Part shown: positions 50,724-62,515 of the stretch, piece by piece | Position numbering within the stretch: the stretch's first letter is position 1 | How the letters are laid out: the number at the start of each line of letters is the position of its first letter | Source: Diadophis punctatus similis | Taxonomy: Eukaryota; Chordata; Lepidosauria; Squamata; Dipsadidae | DNA length: 64,000 nt | Reading direction: 5' to 3' | Assembly (NCBI GenBank): GCA_023053685.1 | Contig: JALIGW010000005.1 | Location: forward strand, 22,652,501-22,716,500 | Notes under the pieces: generated by a model | What the model saw: only the letters and a program-made list of their open reading frames with translations | The model's database searches: none | Told to the model about the DNA's origin: nothing | Position numbers and translations under genes: made by a program

Positions 50724-51653
50724 AGTAACCCTATTATATGCTGATTAACAGTCTGGCTGCCATATTTTTCAGTCACTAAAACTTCTGCAAATCTTTTTGA
50801 CACTCAGGAAAAAGCAGCAACAAACATAATTATGCAAACACATTTCTAATTAATTGCTTCATTATTGGTAGTTGAAGCAAGTCTTTCAGTGAGAGTAGAA
50901 TCCTTTCCACAATGAATGGATTGCAATCCAAGGGAGTTTCTCATGATCTACAGTATCTTCCTATTTCACTTAAGTAAGTAATGTAAGCTTGTTTAATCAT
51001 GGAGCCCAAAAGAACTTTAATTTAGTAGCCATTTCCATATACAATGGGACGGGATGTTTTGTGACCTAACTGTTGAGATTGATATTGTTATTTAATTTTT
51101 ATCCCAGTATGGCCATTAAAAAAAAATTCTGATTACAAAATTGATTATACTTCTTGTAAACTGTTCACAAGAATTGTGAACAAGTCAAAGGCTGTAGAAA
51201 ATACAAATAATGAACAATTGTAAAACCAAATGCCTTGCCTTTGCCTTCGTTCGTGTAAAACCAGTCATATTTCTACATCTCAGCATAGTTGAAACATCTG
51301 GTTTTTATATACATATTTATAAAAGCTCATTCCAAATCCCAGAGGTTACATTTGTATATTGACACAATAGTACAAAACAGATCTGTGTGAGACAGCATAA
51401 GCCAAGGTGGTCAGTTTGTGGCTGCAGTTGCATATCTCTCCTACAAATTGATAATGCAGACTTGCTCACTTCATTGCATTGGGTTAATCCTTATGAGAAC
51501 AGAGTTAGGACATAACTTCTCCAATCAGATCTTGAACTTTCTCCAGATTGAAGGAGAGTTTTTTAAACACATTCTTATAATTTCCTCTTTGGTGTGTAAC
51601 TCTAATTGTCCACCTTAAATCAACTCTGGGTGGCTTCCAACCAATAAAACAAT
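50724..51653. other. Intronic DNA, nothing recognised
   Basis: AT-rich spacer between two copies of the same MITE. Confidence 0.5.
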
Positions 51654-52046
51654 ACAGGTAGTCCTCAATTTACAACAGTTCATTTAGTGACCATTCAAAA
51701 TCACAAAGGCACTGAAAAAAGTGACTTATGATATTTTCTACAGTTACGACAGTTATAATATCCCTATGATGACATGATCAAAATTCAGATACTTGGCAAC
51801 TGACTCATAATTGTGATGGTTGCAGTGTCCCAGGGTTATGTGATGACCTTTTGCAACCTGATAAGCAACATCAATGGGGAAGCCAGAGAGACTTAACAAC
51901 TGTGTTACTAACTTAACAACTGCAACAATTCACTTAACAACTGTGGCAAGAAAAGTTGTAAAATGGGGCAAAATTCACTTAACAACTGTCTCACTTAGCA
52001 ATAGAAATTTTGGGCTCAATGCAGTCGTAAGTTGAGGACTACCTGT
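51654..52046. mobile_element. Squamate MITE, full length
   Basis: The left end ACAGGTAGTCCTCAATTTAC and right end GTAAGTTGAGGACTACCTGT form a clear inverted repeat of about 20 bp. It is the least eroded copy in the window. Confidence 0.9.
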
Positions 52047-52973
52047 CTACAGCCAACAAATAAAACTAAAAACAAAAACCTGATGCCCCAAATCTTGAAT
52101 TCAAAACACTTTCAAACTGTTTGAAAACAGCACATGTTGTACATTCAAAAAGGGTGCGTCAAATTTAAACAGGCTTCATTCCAACCGTTTGTGCATTTTG
52201 ACTGTCCATATATTAGTTTTACAAACTTAATGACAGTATTTTTAAGGGTTTTTAATTGCCCTGTTGTATTACATTTGGTATGTAACAATTTGGTTTTCTT
52301 CATAAATGAAAAGTCCCCATTGTGGGGGGAAATCAATTTTAAATAAAAGCCTCATATAGTACATATGAAGGAATATCATTCAGCATGATTATTAAATAAA
52401 TCATTAAAACTAGACTACACAAGTAATATTAAAGGGTCTTTACATAATTAGAATACTTGTTCATAACAAAAAAGTGAACAGATTTCTAAGTCCAAAATGG
52501 TAAATTTGAAGTAACTCCATCTTTCCAGCATTGAATAATTATATTTTTTGCTGTCCCCTCAAAAATACCTTAAGCGCCTTTAAAAAAAAATACTAATGAT
52601 CAACCTGCATTTACAAAGTAGACGGGAGAAACTGTTTTGGTACTGTAGTAAAGGGTATTTTTTCATAAGTATTCAGAATTATAACTGTCTGGGAAACTTG
52701 CATGATTAGTAGAAATACCTTTATTTGATTCTAGATTACTATATTTAATTATTAAGATTTTGATTTAAGATTCTTGGTTTTCCAGCAATTTCAATTTAAT
52801 TCTTGCTTTTTTGTGGCTGCTGAACGTGTAGCTTTGTCTCACATTGAACTGTCCATTTTGCTTAAAGTTTAATTATATATGTATCACAGTGTCAATTTCT
52901 CTTCTCTAAAACATTTATGGAAGATACTTCATAAAACACATTAGTAATATAGTGTTATTTTCTAGCAAGAACA
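52047..52973. other. AT-rich intron, nothing recognised
   Basis: No exon or repeat was identified. Confidence 0.5.
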
Positions 52974-52981
52974 TTGTAGAG

Positions 52982-53249
52982 CAGGGGTATCAAACTCAAG
53001 GCCCGCAGACCGGATCCAGCCCGCAGGGTGCTTAAATCTGGCCCATGGGGCTGGCCTGGAACTAGCAAATGCCCCATTTTTGGCCTGACTGCCTCCTGCA
53101 GCACTATACCGGCCAGAACAGCCCCATTTTGGCCGGTAGGGTGCTGCAGGAGGCGTCCGTCCCGTCTCGCCCACTCCCTCCTAGCTGACCTGTGGAGGAG
53201 AACTACGATACTGATCCGGACCTCGAAGAAATCCAGTTTGACACCCCTG
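52982..53249. mobile_element. hAT element, 268 bp
   Basis: The ends CAGGGGTATCAAACTCAAGG and CCAGTTTGACACCCCTG match the MITE at 36642. The flanks TTGTAGAG (52974-52981) and CTGTAGAG (53250-53257) match at 7 of 8 positions. Noncoding and CpG-bearing. The 125-aa minus-strand frame is an artefact. Confidence 0.9.
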
Positions 53250-53477
53250 CTGTAGAGCCTAAAGATACAGTTGCATTTTTGAAAACTGTACAAGATGGAT
53301 AGGAAAATCAAATTCTGTAAAAAAAAGTACAAGACAAAAATAAAAAACCAACAGAGGTAGAAATAAAACCTGATACATTACGGAATGGACTTGGGCATTT
53401 TGGCAGTATTTTTGGAATTAGTTTGCCATATAGTATAATGACACGGTCTTATTCCTTAAATAAAAACTACCTACAAA

Positions 53478-54162
53478 TAGGTATTCTTTGACTTACAATG
53501 GCAACTGGAACTGCAGGGATTGCTGTCAGTAAGTGATGTGATCATGAAGCACAGCTGCAGTGTTTAGTGACAACAATCCCTGCAGTCTCCGTTGCCGTTG
53601 TAACTGATTATCAGAGTTGTTAAGTGAGGTGACCCCCCCTCAAGCTTCCTACAACCAAAGTCCGTGGAGAAGCTGGTGGGAAGTTAAGAGTCCCAGGTCT
53701 GCAGGCAAATAAATGGTTATTACTACTGGGTGGGAGAGGGAGTGAAGTTGGCCGGGAGTGTGTGCAAGAGGTGCAGTGCAAAGGAGTGCATAAGAGAAGC
53801 TGAGAGAGTACACGAGAGTTGTGGGTCAGGTGTGCAAGTAGGTTGGGGAAGGTGTACAAACCCACAGGTTTGGAAGGTGCAGGTTAGGGTTAAGTGTGCA
53901 GGGATTGGTGTGGCTGGCACACGCACAGAGGGATTGGGGTGTGTGTGTGGAGGGGGAATAGACATGCAACCTTCCTTGCTGGTTTCCATATCCATATTGC
54001 CTTTCTGAGGAAGCCAACAATGGAAAGTTGCAAATGGAGATAAGGCAATGGGATGTTGGGATGAACAGAATTCTGAGAATCTGTTGTTAGCCATCATTTG
54101 TTCAATGCTATTGTAATGGTCACTGAACAAATGGTCATAGGTCAAGAACTATGTTACCTGTT
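53478..54162. mobile_element. Long variant of the squamate MITE
   Basis: The ends ATAGGTATTCTTTGACTTAC and AGGTCAAGAACTATGTTACC resemble the termini of the 51654 family. The central 400 bp (53650-54050) is a GT- and GA-rich segment with GTGTGCA-type repeats and is not found in the shorter copies. Boundaries are approximate. Confidence 0.6.
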
Positions 54163-54496
54163 GATAGTAATTTACAAGCTCAAGCATAAAGTGTCTGTCT
54201 AATAACAATAAGAAAACCATGTGAATATATACTAAAGTTTTCACTAAACAAATGTCTAAAATCTGATTGGTGCTTCTGAACTGCTAGATATTTTTTCTGT
54301 TTGACTACCATTAGGTTGCCAACACTTCTAAAAGTATGTATTCAAGCATCATTTGTGTTCTCTGGAAGAGTAGTTTATTTCGGTGTTTCCAAAAACACAA
54401 AGATTTATTGAAGTTTTATAAGGGGGGTTATTTTCCAGTACCGTGTACAACCAATTAGTAATAGTATATTTGTTCTATTTTAGGCTAAGTAACACA

Positions 54497-54566
54497 ATGG
54501 CCAAAGGAACTGATCATGAGATGAGGAATCTTTCATCTCCAGCCTCACAATCCCTCAATGATGAAA
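54497..54566 (+). CDS. INSYN2A: INSYN2A first coding exon (predicted start)
   Basis: The exon spans 54484-54566: acceptor TTTGTTCTATTTTAG before it and perfect donor GTAAGT at 54567. The ATG at 54497 opens 23 codons (MAKGTDHEMRNLSSPASQSL, then NDE) plus one base. That base completes a Ser codon with the first two bases of the 59144 exon and keeps the frame. The large exon has a TAA at 59122-59124 in the same frame and no ATG before codon 29, so the N terminus should come from here. This short N-terminal segment is Ser/Asn-rich, without domain. As I recall it, human INSYN2A begins instead with a short MVSKDTGKC-type leader, so this start needs transcript support. Confidence 0.65.
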
Positions 54567-56199
54567 GTAAGTGGTATGTCCCTGGATTTCCGTTGGTTTT
54601 ATGTAATAGAACTTTTATACATGGTGTGACATACAGTAGTTTATATAAAAATATTTATGTAACTTGTTTAAGAAACCACATATAAATTAAATATTGACCA
54701 AAGAAGAAAAATAATTCAAGCTACAGCGATTAAACAAGTGACTCATCATATAGATAAATTTATTTGAATAAGTTTCCATTTACTGTGTTTATAAAGATTA
54801 GGGTTTTTTGTTTCTGTATTTATTTATAGTTAGTTTATACATCTCTGCATCTAAAAAATAGTGATTCTGGGCAGTAAACACAGGATTAAAGCCAGTAAAA
54901 CAAAAGGAATAAATAACACCAATAGTAAACAGATATAATTACAGCACAGTGGCACCCAAAGGCAGTCAGAATCCAGCCACAGTTACGTGAGAAAGCTGCA
55001 ATGATGAGTTTACCCAACCTACAGGACCCAACATCCAGGTTTTCAAGGCTTTACAAAACACCAACAAGGTTGAATATTACCACTATTAATCTCACATTTC
55101 TTTCTAGAAGGTATTATTATTATACCATAGTATTGGTAATTTTCAAAATTACTGTCTAAGCAAATAAGTAAGCCCACTGGCTGTTTCTGAACCATAAAAT
55201 TAACAAAAAAAAACAGCATGGCGATACCAGCAATTTAATACTAAAATATGACCTTGTTCCCTATTCCCTATTTAGTATTTTTATTTGGTACCTACTAAGT
55301 ATAGTGCTGTATGTTTTCTCATCCTGTGAGATAGGTAAACAATTATTGTGTTCTATATTTAATTAAATTTTAGTTCGTCATACTTATTAGGCAGGACAAA
55401 TGAAAGAATCCCAGTGATTTTGGAGTGAACTGGTATAGAAGTTAATAAATTAAAATCGGTGAGCCCATTTCATTTTCTAAAAAGAAAGAGCAAACACAAC
55501 TCATGCACTTAAGAGTCTTAGCAAAGAAGAATTCATCCATCAAATTACTGTCCTAAAGTCCTCTGTATGCCAGATATATTTAGTTCAGTGTTATAATACA
55601 TGTATTTACTTGTATTGAAGCATACCGAATTCTTATTCACTAACCAACTTTACTTTACAGTTGCACTGAAGTAATGAATGTATAGAAATATTAAGGATGG
55701 ACAGATTTTTGCATTTGTCTTTTAAAAAGTATAACTTTAGTTCTTTAAGAGTAGCTAAAATGAATGATGTTTGTGAACTATTTTGAATTTATTTTCTTGG
55801 CTGATGGAGTGAAATTGAATGCACACTTCATTTTCAAGGTAATAAAGTTGCTATTTCAGTATTCAGAAACTATAAGCTATTAGTACACTTCCTGATAGGC
55901 TTCATCTTGTGATCGCTACTTTCCTTTTCTCATGCCACCAAATGATTTTATATATTACTCCTGTTTTATGCAAATGTAGTATTTCCTTCTCCGTAATGCT
56001 ATTTAACTCCTTGGCCTTTGGGTACATAAAGTATCATCATTTTTATTTGTAACTTCTAAATTCCTGCAAATCCTTCTTAATCCTTTTGAATGACTTTGCT
56101 ACTTTGTTGTTTTGTTTTGTTTTGTGTTATTTATTTTAAGTGACCAAATTTACACTGACCCTTTTTTTATTATTCAATTATATCTGATTCTCCAAGACT

Positions 56200-56390
56200 G
56201 CCTAAACAAGTCCTTACAGCTTTCTGGCAAGATGTTTCATAAGTGGCTTGCCATTGCTTCCTCCCTATGGCTGAGAGAAAGTGACTATCCCAAGGCCACT
56301 CAACTGGCTTCATGGCCAAGGTGGACTAAAATTCATGGTCCCCTAGTTTCTAGCCAGATGCCTCCACCATTACACCAAATTGTATATATA
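56200..56390 (-). mobile_element. CORE-SINE fragment
   Basis: The plus strand shows TTCTGGCAAGATGTTTCATA, GTGACTATCCCAAGGCCACT and a diverged head with CATTACACCAAATTG. These are the reverse of the CORE-SINE 3', CORE and head parts. Confidence 0.7.
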
Positions 56391-56892
56391 AGTGCAAATA
56401 ATATTTGTTATTCCACTTTAAATGTGTTTTCTCTGGTTTGTTTCTTCAGTTTATTCTATAAACTGTTACTCAGTTATTCTATAACAAGATAGCAAGATTT
56501 AATTTTTTAAAAAATTCCCTCACACCCTTTTTTCATTATCCAACCCAAAGGCATAGTGAAAATTGATAAAAATTAACCATGGTTATGCTCTCTTTTCATG
56601 CAATTTGGCATTGTTCTTCAGAATATAACTTATTTTCCTGTCTTAGCAATCAGGCTAAATGTTTAAAACAGATGTAAAGCAAGGTAATAAACTAAGATGT
56701 GATTCTTCTCCCTAAGTGGAAGAAAACTGCCACCTGCAACAGCTTAGTTATATTTAACAATTGAACACAGTTCAATATTAACTATTTAACACAGTTAAAT
56801 AGGTAGCACAAATTCTAATATTTTACTATTTAAAATTAACATTTCCTTATTTCTGTATGAATATTCTATAAAAGTATAGCTTTGATGCATTA

Positions 56893-57255
56893 CAGAGGTG
56901 GTATTCAGCAGGTTCTGACCAGTTCTGGAGAACTGGTAGCTGAAATTTTGAGTAGTTCGGAAAACCGGTAAATACCACCTCTGACTGGCCCTGCCCCTAT
57001 CTATTCTCTGCCTCCCGAGTCCCAGCTGATGGGGAAGAAATTGGGATTTTGCAGTAACCTTCCCCTGGAGTGGGGTGGGAATGGAGATTTTACAGTATCC
57101 TTCTCCTGGAGTGGGGTGGGAATGGAGATTTTACAGTATCCTTCCCCTGGAGTGGGGTGGGAATGGAGATTTTACAGTATCCTTCCCCTGCCACATACAC
57201 CAAGCCACGCCACAGCCACAGAACCGGTAGTAAAAAAATTTGAACCCCACCACTG
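56893..57255. mobile_element. hAT-like element with 3x 43-bp tandem repeat
   Basis: The ends CAGAGGTGGTATTCAGCAGG and TTTGAACCCCACCACTG are inverted repeats of the 23341 family. The flanks share TGCATTA (left at about 56886-56892, right at about 57258-57264). Inside, a unit containing GGAGTGGGGTGGGAATGGAG followed by ATTTTACAGTATCCTTC is repeated three times at about 57064-57190. Confidence 0.85.
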
Positions 57256-58170
57256 ATTGCATTATAATAAAAGTAAGATAATGTTTTTCTTCTAAAATAT
57301 TGATTCTGTGGTAATTTGAAACCCAATAAATGTGGGTGGTTCCATTGCCAAGAAAGCAGTTAAGGGCCACATTTTCAGGAGTATTAACTTTGCCTATAAA
57401 GAAATAGGAGCACTTTTAAAACAGATGGCTGTTGATACACATTGACATTTCCCTTAAACATTATTCTTAAAAATAATGAGTATCATCCAATTTGCAATCA
57501 GTTCCAGTTCCAAAATGACTAGTAATAAATGCAGATCTGTTTGTCCTAAAAAAAAATTGAGGCTTCTGCACTGACGAGATTTAATCTCATGGCCTAAATT
57601 TATGATTTTAAGTTTACAGTAAGTTGTTTCTATCTATAATCTCTTCAAGAGTTAATTATGCTGTCATCAAACAAATGTAGCAAATGAAATGAAGAACCTC
57701 CAAGTAAAAGGTAAATTATAAGGAAGGATATGTTAGTTACCAAAATTATTCAGTGACAATCATTCTGCAGAATGAAAATATCTACTGTATAGCATTAAAA
57801 CATCAATAATATATAACATTTTTAATAACTGTTTCAGCTGCTTTTTTCCCTCCCATCTCTCCTCACTATGGAAATAATGATCTCTGCATAAATATAGAGA
57901 GCATTCAGCCATTGCCAATAGTTGTTGTCCATTTGGCCAGGTTTGAATATTCTTAATGATATATGTTTAAGCCAGAACCTTTAAACATCATGGAGAACAT
58001 AATCTTTTATATGCATAATGTGTTTCTGAGGTCTTACTGTCTGATTTACATATGGAGGGCAGTGATACTACACGAAGTCATAATGTCAGCATAAAACAAT
58101 TTAAAGCAGCATTTATCTTTCCTAAGATAAGTACATAACGTGTTTTGAATACACTTCCCTATCTAAGACC

Positions 58171-58603
58171 ACAGATAGTCCTTGCTTAATGACTGTTGCA
58201 TAGTAACCATTCAAAGTTATGACAGGCCACCTAAAAGCTACTTATGACACCGTTCCAAAGTTCTGATGACTGCACACATCACATTTCAGGTACTTGGCAG
58301 CTAGCTCACCTTTATGGATGGTTGCAGCATTCCATGATCATGTGAGTATGATTTATGACATTTTTTTGCCAGTTTCCAGCCTTATTTGGCTGGTTTCCAA
58401 TAAAAAAATGCCCATATGGATACAATGATTTGTATTTAACAACCACTTGTTAACGACTACCATATTCACTTGACCATGGTGTTTGTTTAACAACTGCAGC
58501 AAAAAAAAATCATAAAATCAGGTTCAGTCTGTGCATGCAGTCTGGATTGATTTACGATGGATATTCTGGGTTCCACTATAGTCATAAATGAAGGACTATC
58601 TGT
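58171..58603. mobile_element. Squamate MITE copy
   Basis: The ends ACAGATAGTCCTTGCTTAAT and AATGAAGGACTATCTGT are inverted. The body has GGTACTTGGCAGCTAGC and AAAAATCATAAAATCAGGTT, shared with the copy at 10070. Confidence 0.85.
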
Positions 58604-59143
58604 ATATATTTTTTGCCAAAGAGATACAGAAAAAAGACTATTTTCTGAAATAAGGGAGGAGGAACTCACCCCTTATTTGTTTGTATTAGGATGTAATCTG
58701 ATGTCTACAACTATTCAGGAATACTATACAGTATATATAATTTTAGTGTGTAGTCTGAGTCTAAACTATCTTAGACGCCAAAGAATCTAGTCTAATTGTT
58801 GTATCACCCTATCCGACAGGAATTCTGTCTATCTTGAAAATCTGCACATTTTTACTACTACGTCTTTTGGATTTCATTATTTGCTTCTGTGATGTATGCA
58901 TATTACTATTTTAAAAGTTCTAATCTATTAATCCATTATTTTTCATGAGATTGTGTTATTTATGCATTTTATAATACACAGAAACAACTACCTTCCCACT
59001 CCAAAAAGCAAGACTTTATTTTTAGGTAGCTAAAGGTCCTAAACTTTATTTATTTATTTACAAAAAATCACACCATTTGAATAAAAACATCCATATCTAG
59101 TATGGGTAGTAACAGTCTTCCTAATATTGCTTTTTGATTTCAG

Positions 59144-60350
59144 GTACCACAGGAAGTGAGGAACCCAGCAAATGCTTGCTTGCGGTCTCTGAGAGTGAAG
59201 TTGATTCAGCAACATCACTTGCCTTAGAAATGAAATATGCATTGGATCCCAACCGACAAATCAAGAAGAGAAACAAAGCCCTACAGGTGAGATTCAAAGA
59301 CATCTGCGAGGCCCAGAATGAGCAAAGGGAAAAACAACTCTCTTTGTTACAGCAGACTGACCAGAAGGAAGCAAAACCCATCTCTTACAGAGCAGCTTAT
59401 CGAAAATACATGACAGTGCCTGCCCGAAGATCAATCCCTAATGTTACTAAAAGTACAGGAGTTCAGACTTCGCCTGAACTTAAAAAGTGTTACCAGACCT
59501 TCCCTTTGGACCGGAAAAAGGGAAATATAATCAAAAGCATAGCTTCAGTTGACACTTTCCCAAGTCAAAACAACGGATTCCTAATTGATGTTAAAGAGAA
59601 AGACAGCAAAATCTCAGGAGAGTCTGTTCAGTGCAGCAAGAAAGTCACTGGATTTGTGACAGCTGAATTTATTTCACATATTAATGAACGCATGAACGCA
59701 ATAGAGCCACTTTCTAAGGACAACTGTTTGGAGACATGTATAAGCACTGATTTGCACAGCTGTAGTAAAGAACCTCCTTCTCTGCAGGACTCGGCAGCTT
59801 CAGTTTTGGAAGAGCCTGATTACCAGCTGCATGACAAAGCAAAACACCACACTGGGCCATTGAGGTATGAGGAAGCTAATCCAGCCAGCCAAGGAAAAGT
59901 GTTCAAGACAGAAGTAGCTTCTGTCTACTTGCCCGCATCTGGTTCACACACCTCACTGGCTGACCAGCAACATTCGGCAGCAACAGGGAACGACTGGTCC
60001 CTGTGTCCAGCTGAGGAGGAGGACAGAAAAAGAACTCTGCATCTTAATGGTCTGCAGTCACAAGCTGTAAGTACAGCTCAGGCCTGTCCCACGCAGGCAC
60101 AGTGCCAGTCTACCCAATGTAACGAACAGACCCTTCAGGTAAATGTTTCACCTATGGAAGGAAAACAACCTTGTCAGACAGCAGTTGCTGTGAGTGAAGG
60201 ATATCAACAAATTGTGCCTCACACTGAAGTGGTAGATTTGAAAGCACAGCTACAGATGATGGAGAATCTGATCAGCTCCAGTCAGGAAACCATAAAGGTC
60301 TTGTTGGGTGTTATTCAGGAGTTGGAAAAGGGAGAAGCTCATAGAGAAGG
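59144..60350 (+). CDS. INSYN2A: INSYN2A (FAM196A) main coding exon
   Basis: INSYN2A is a cytoplasmic scaffold-type protein of inhibitory (gephyrin-containing) postsynapses, found by proximity proteomics; the family has no known enzymatic activity. The exon (acceptor at 59143, donor GTAAGT at 60351) continues the frame from 54566 and ends in phase 2 within a Gly codon. Numbered on the spliced product, the conserved N block MKYALDPNRQIKKRNKALQV starts at residue 53. The signature YRAAYRKYMTVPARRSIPNV lies near residues 105-124 and is followed by STGVQTSP. A diverged Ser/Gln-rich middle follows. A conserved predicted coiled coil, VVDLKAQLQMMENLI through VIQELEKGEAHREG, occupies about residues 385-425. 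Human INSYN2A is about 480 residues; the remaining C-terminal part (LSYRTG... onward) is not in this window. No frameshift or stop was seen. The paralogue INSYN2B is less similar to what I recall. Confidence 0.95.
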
Positions 60351-61395
60351 GTAAGTCGATTTTTATTTTAGTTTTTTGATATATGCAGGGATCTCATTTG
60401 GGGGGGGGAATCACTTGCATGAATTCTGCTGAACAATTTACATGTTTCTGTTTACTCAGAAGGTGTTAGAATTGCTCAAAAAGCATGTGCAACATATGTG
60501 CCACCTTTCTTTATTAATATGGATTACTTTAATGAATAATTATTCCTGACTTGCAGTACTTGAAAATTATAATTTAGCATCTAATTTCACAGTAATGTAT
60601 TAATGCTTTAGATGACCTTTCTATTTCATTGTGTCTCTAATGATCTTACAATACATGAGCTTTAGTACAAAGATACTCCTAAAAAAAATATGCTTCTGGT
60701 AACAGAACTGCTTTCAAAGAATATTAAAATTAAAATATATTGCTTATATATATTTGTCATAAATTAAAGGGTCATGTTAAAGCTAATAATATCTGCTATA
60801 TATGATCACCCAATAACTCTTTCATTAATTATTTAAAACCAGAATAGACTAGGAGGCAACAGAAAACATTGTTTAGAATGTTGAAACTCCCCAAAAGAAA
60901 AGCATTAGTTCATAACAATGAAGTGCAGAATATATTGTTCTGTGTTCTATAATTTTTTTTAAAGCATTGTTCAAAACATACTTAACAAGCACAGCTATTT
61001 ACTCAGACTTGGGTAATTATGTCTTTATTTGATAATTGCAACTTCTGTTCTTTGGCATCTCACTTACCCTTCTAAAAGATATAATGCCTGTATTTCCTAG
61101 TTAATTCAGTGATTGTATTCTAACAAATGCAACGTTCTGTCTCCAACTTCCTGTTTTGTGTAGCTCGTGTCCCCCCCCCCTCTTCAGTAAATGTTCCCTC
61201 TTTGATTCCTTTCATTATACCAAAATTACTAATATGTGCCTTTTTCATTTGTGGCTTTAGAAGTTGCTTTCACACAAAAAAAGCTACTGATTAGTACATG
61301 TTAAAGATGCAATAATTATAAACATGGTAATTGTTCTATGTAATAATGTTTGCTTAGCCAAAATGATTTACAGCACTTATTTAAATTTAAACTAT
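60351..61395. other. INSYN2A downstream intron, nothing recognised
   Basis: AT-rich. I looked for the expected C-terminal INSYN2A exon (LSYRTGQ...) from here to 64000 and did not see it. Confidence 0.5.
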
Positions 61396-61399
61396 ATCT

Positions 61400-62515
61400 A
61401 CTGTATTTTTCGGAGTATAAGACGCACCAGAGTATAAGACGCACCTTAATTTTGGGGGAGGAAAGCAAGAAAAAAAAATTCTGCCTCTGCTGCCTCTATG
61501 CCTCGTATTTTTGGGCGGTTCCAGGGGTTGGGGACCCTCACTTCCACTGGGATTTTGACAACAAGCAGCACAGATCTTTTTATCCATTTAAAACAAACCC
61601 TATCACCCTATGTGCATTTAACTGGAGGGGGTGGGGTGGGGGATGATTTTCATGGGGGCCGAAGAGGGACTTGGCACCGAAGGCTCCACTCCCGAGAAGC
61701 CCCCGTCTTCTTACCTATAGCTGTATGTGTTGAAAGCCTGGCTTTCTCGCAGCAAGGCCCGATAGAGACGCAGCACTTCAGTCCTCCTGGACGCTGCCAT
61801 CATGTAAACACGCTGCCGGGCTTCCCAGCAAGCCCCCTGTGTCTTTGCTGCCTTGGTCAGACCCTGATTCACGAACCGGCCCTGGGATGCGTGGAGGTTG
61901 GGACTCGGTTGGCGAAGCGGGCACTGCGCAGGAGGCGTAAGGCAAGGTGCTGCCACCCAAAAATGCTGCAGCGGCGATCTCCGCCGCCTGGAACCGCCCA
62001 AAAATGTGATGCTCTTTCTTTACCTCCGCACGTCCCGTTTTTTGAACCTGGGAGGAAAGCGTTTTTGGGCAGCAGTGCCACAATCCCCTCCCCGATTCCA
62101 AAAACGGCACGTGAAACACGAAGATCGGGGAGGAAATAGTTTTTGGGCGGCAGCCCCACGATCCCCTCCCTGATTCCAAAAACAGCGCCTGCAATGCGAG
62201 GTTCGGGGAGGAACGCGTTTTCAGGTGGCAGCCCCACAATCCCCTCCCCGATTCCACAAATGTTTTCAGGTGGCAGCGCTTGTCGCACGCGCCATTTTTA
62301 GAATCGGGGCGGGGATCCGCCGCCTGAAACACAAGGATCATGGAGGAAAGCATTTTCAGGTGGCAGCGCCTGTCACACACGTCGTTTTTGGAATCGGGGA
62401 GGAGATCCACCACCTAAAATGCAAGGATCATGGAGGAAAGCGTTTTAGGTGGCAGTGCCTGTCACACACGCAGTTTTTTGAATCGGGGAGGGGATCCGCC
62501 ATCTGAAAACCTATT
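61400..62515. mobile_element. Interspersed repeat with GC-rich ~90-bp tandem array
   Basis: Begins TGTATTTTTCGGAGTATAAG then GACGCACC, with GAGTATAAGACGCACC present twice; this end is shared with the 16894 element. From about 61990 to 62515 there are at least six diverged units built from TTTTTGGGCGGCAGC, CCCACGATCCCCTCCC, GATTCCAAAAACGGC-like and GGATCATGGAGGAAAGC blocks, in both direct and inverted arrangement. Frames of about 210 aa on both strands reflect the periodicity and show no known domain. Confidence 0.65.

Larger units (their letters stand above)
54567..59143. other. INSYN2A: INSYN2A intron between the two coding exons
   Basis: A 4.6-kb intron with GTAAGT at its start and TTTTTGATTTCAG at its end. 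It holds a minus-strand CORE-SINE fragment at about 56200-56390, a hAT-like element at 56893-57255 and a MITE at 58171-58603. The rest (54567-56199, 56391-56892, 57256-58170, 58604-59143) is AT-rich with nothing recognised. Confidence 0.7.

Noticed and set aside
61498..62413. Frames of 211-213 aa on both strands around 62000
   Set aside because: Both strands are open at once because of a GC-rich tandem repeat. The protein-level periodicity simply mirrors the DNA repeat.
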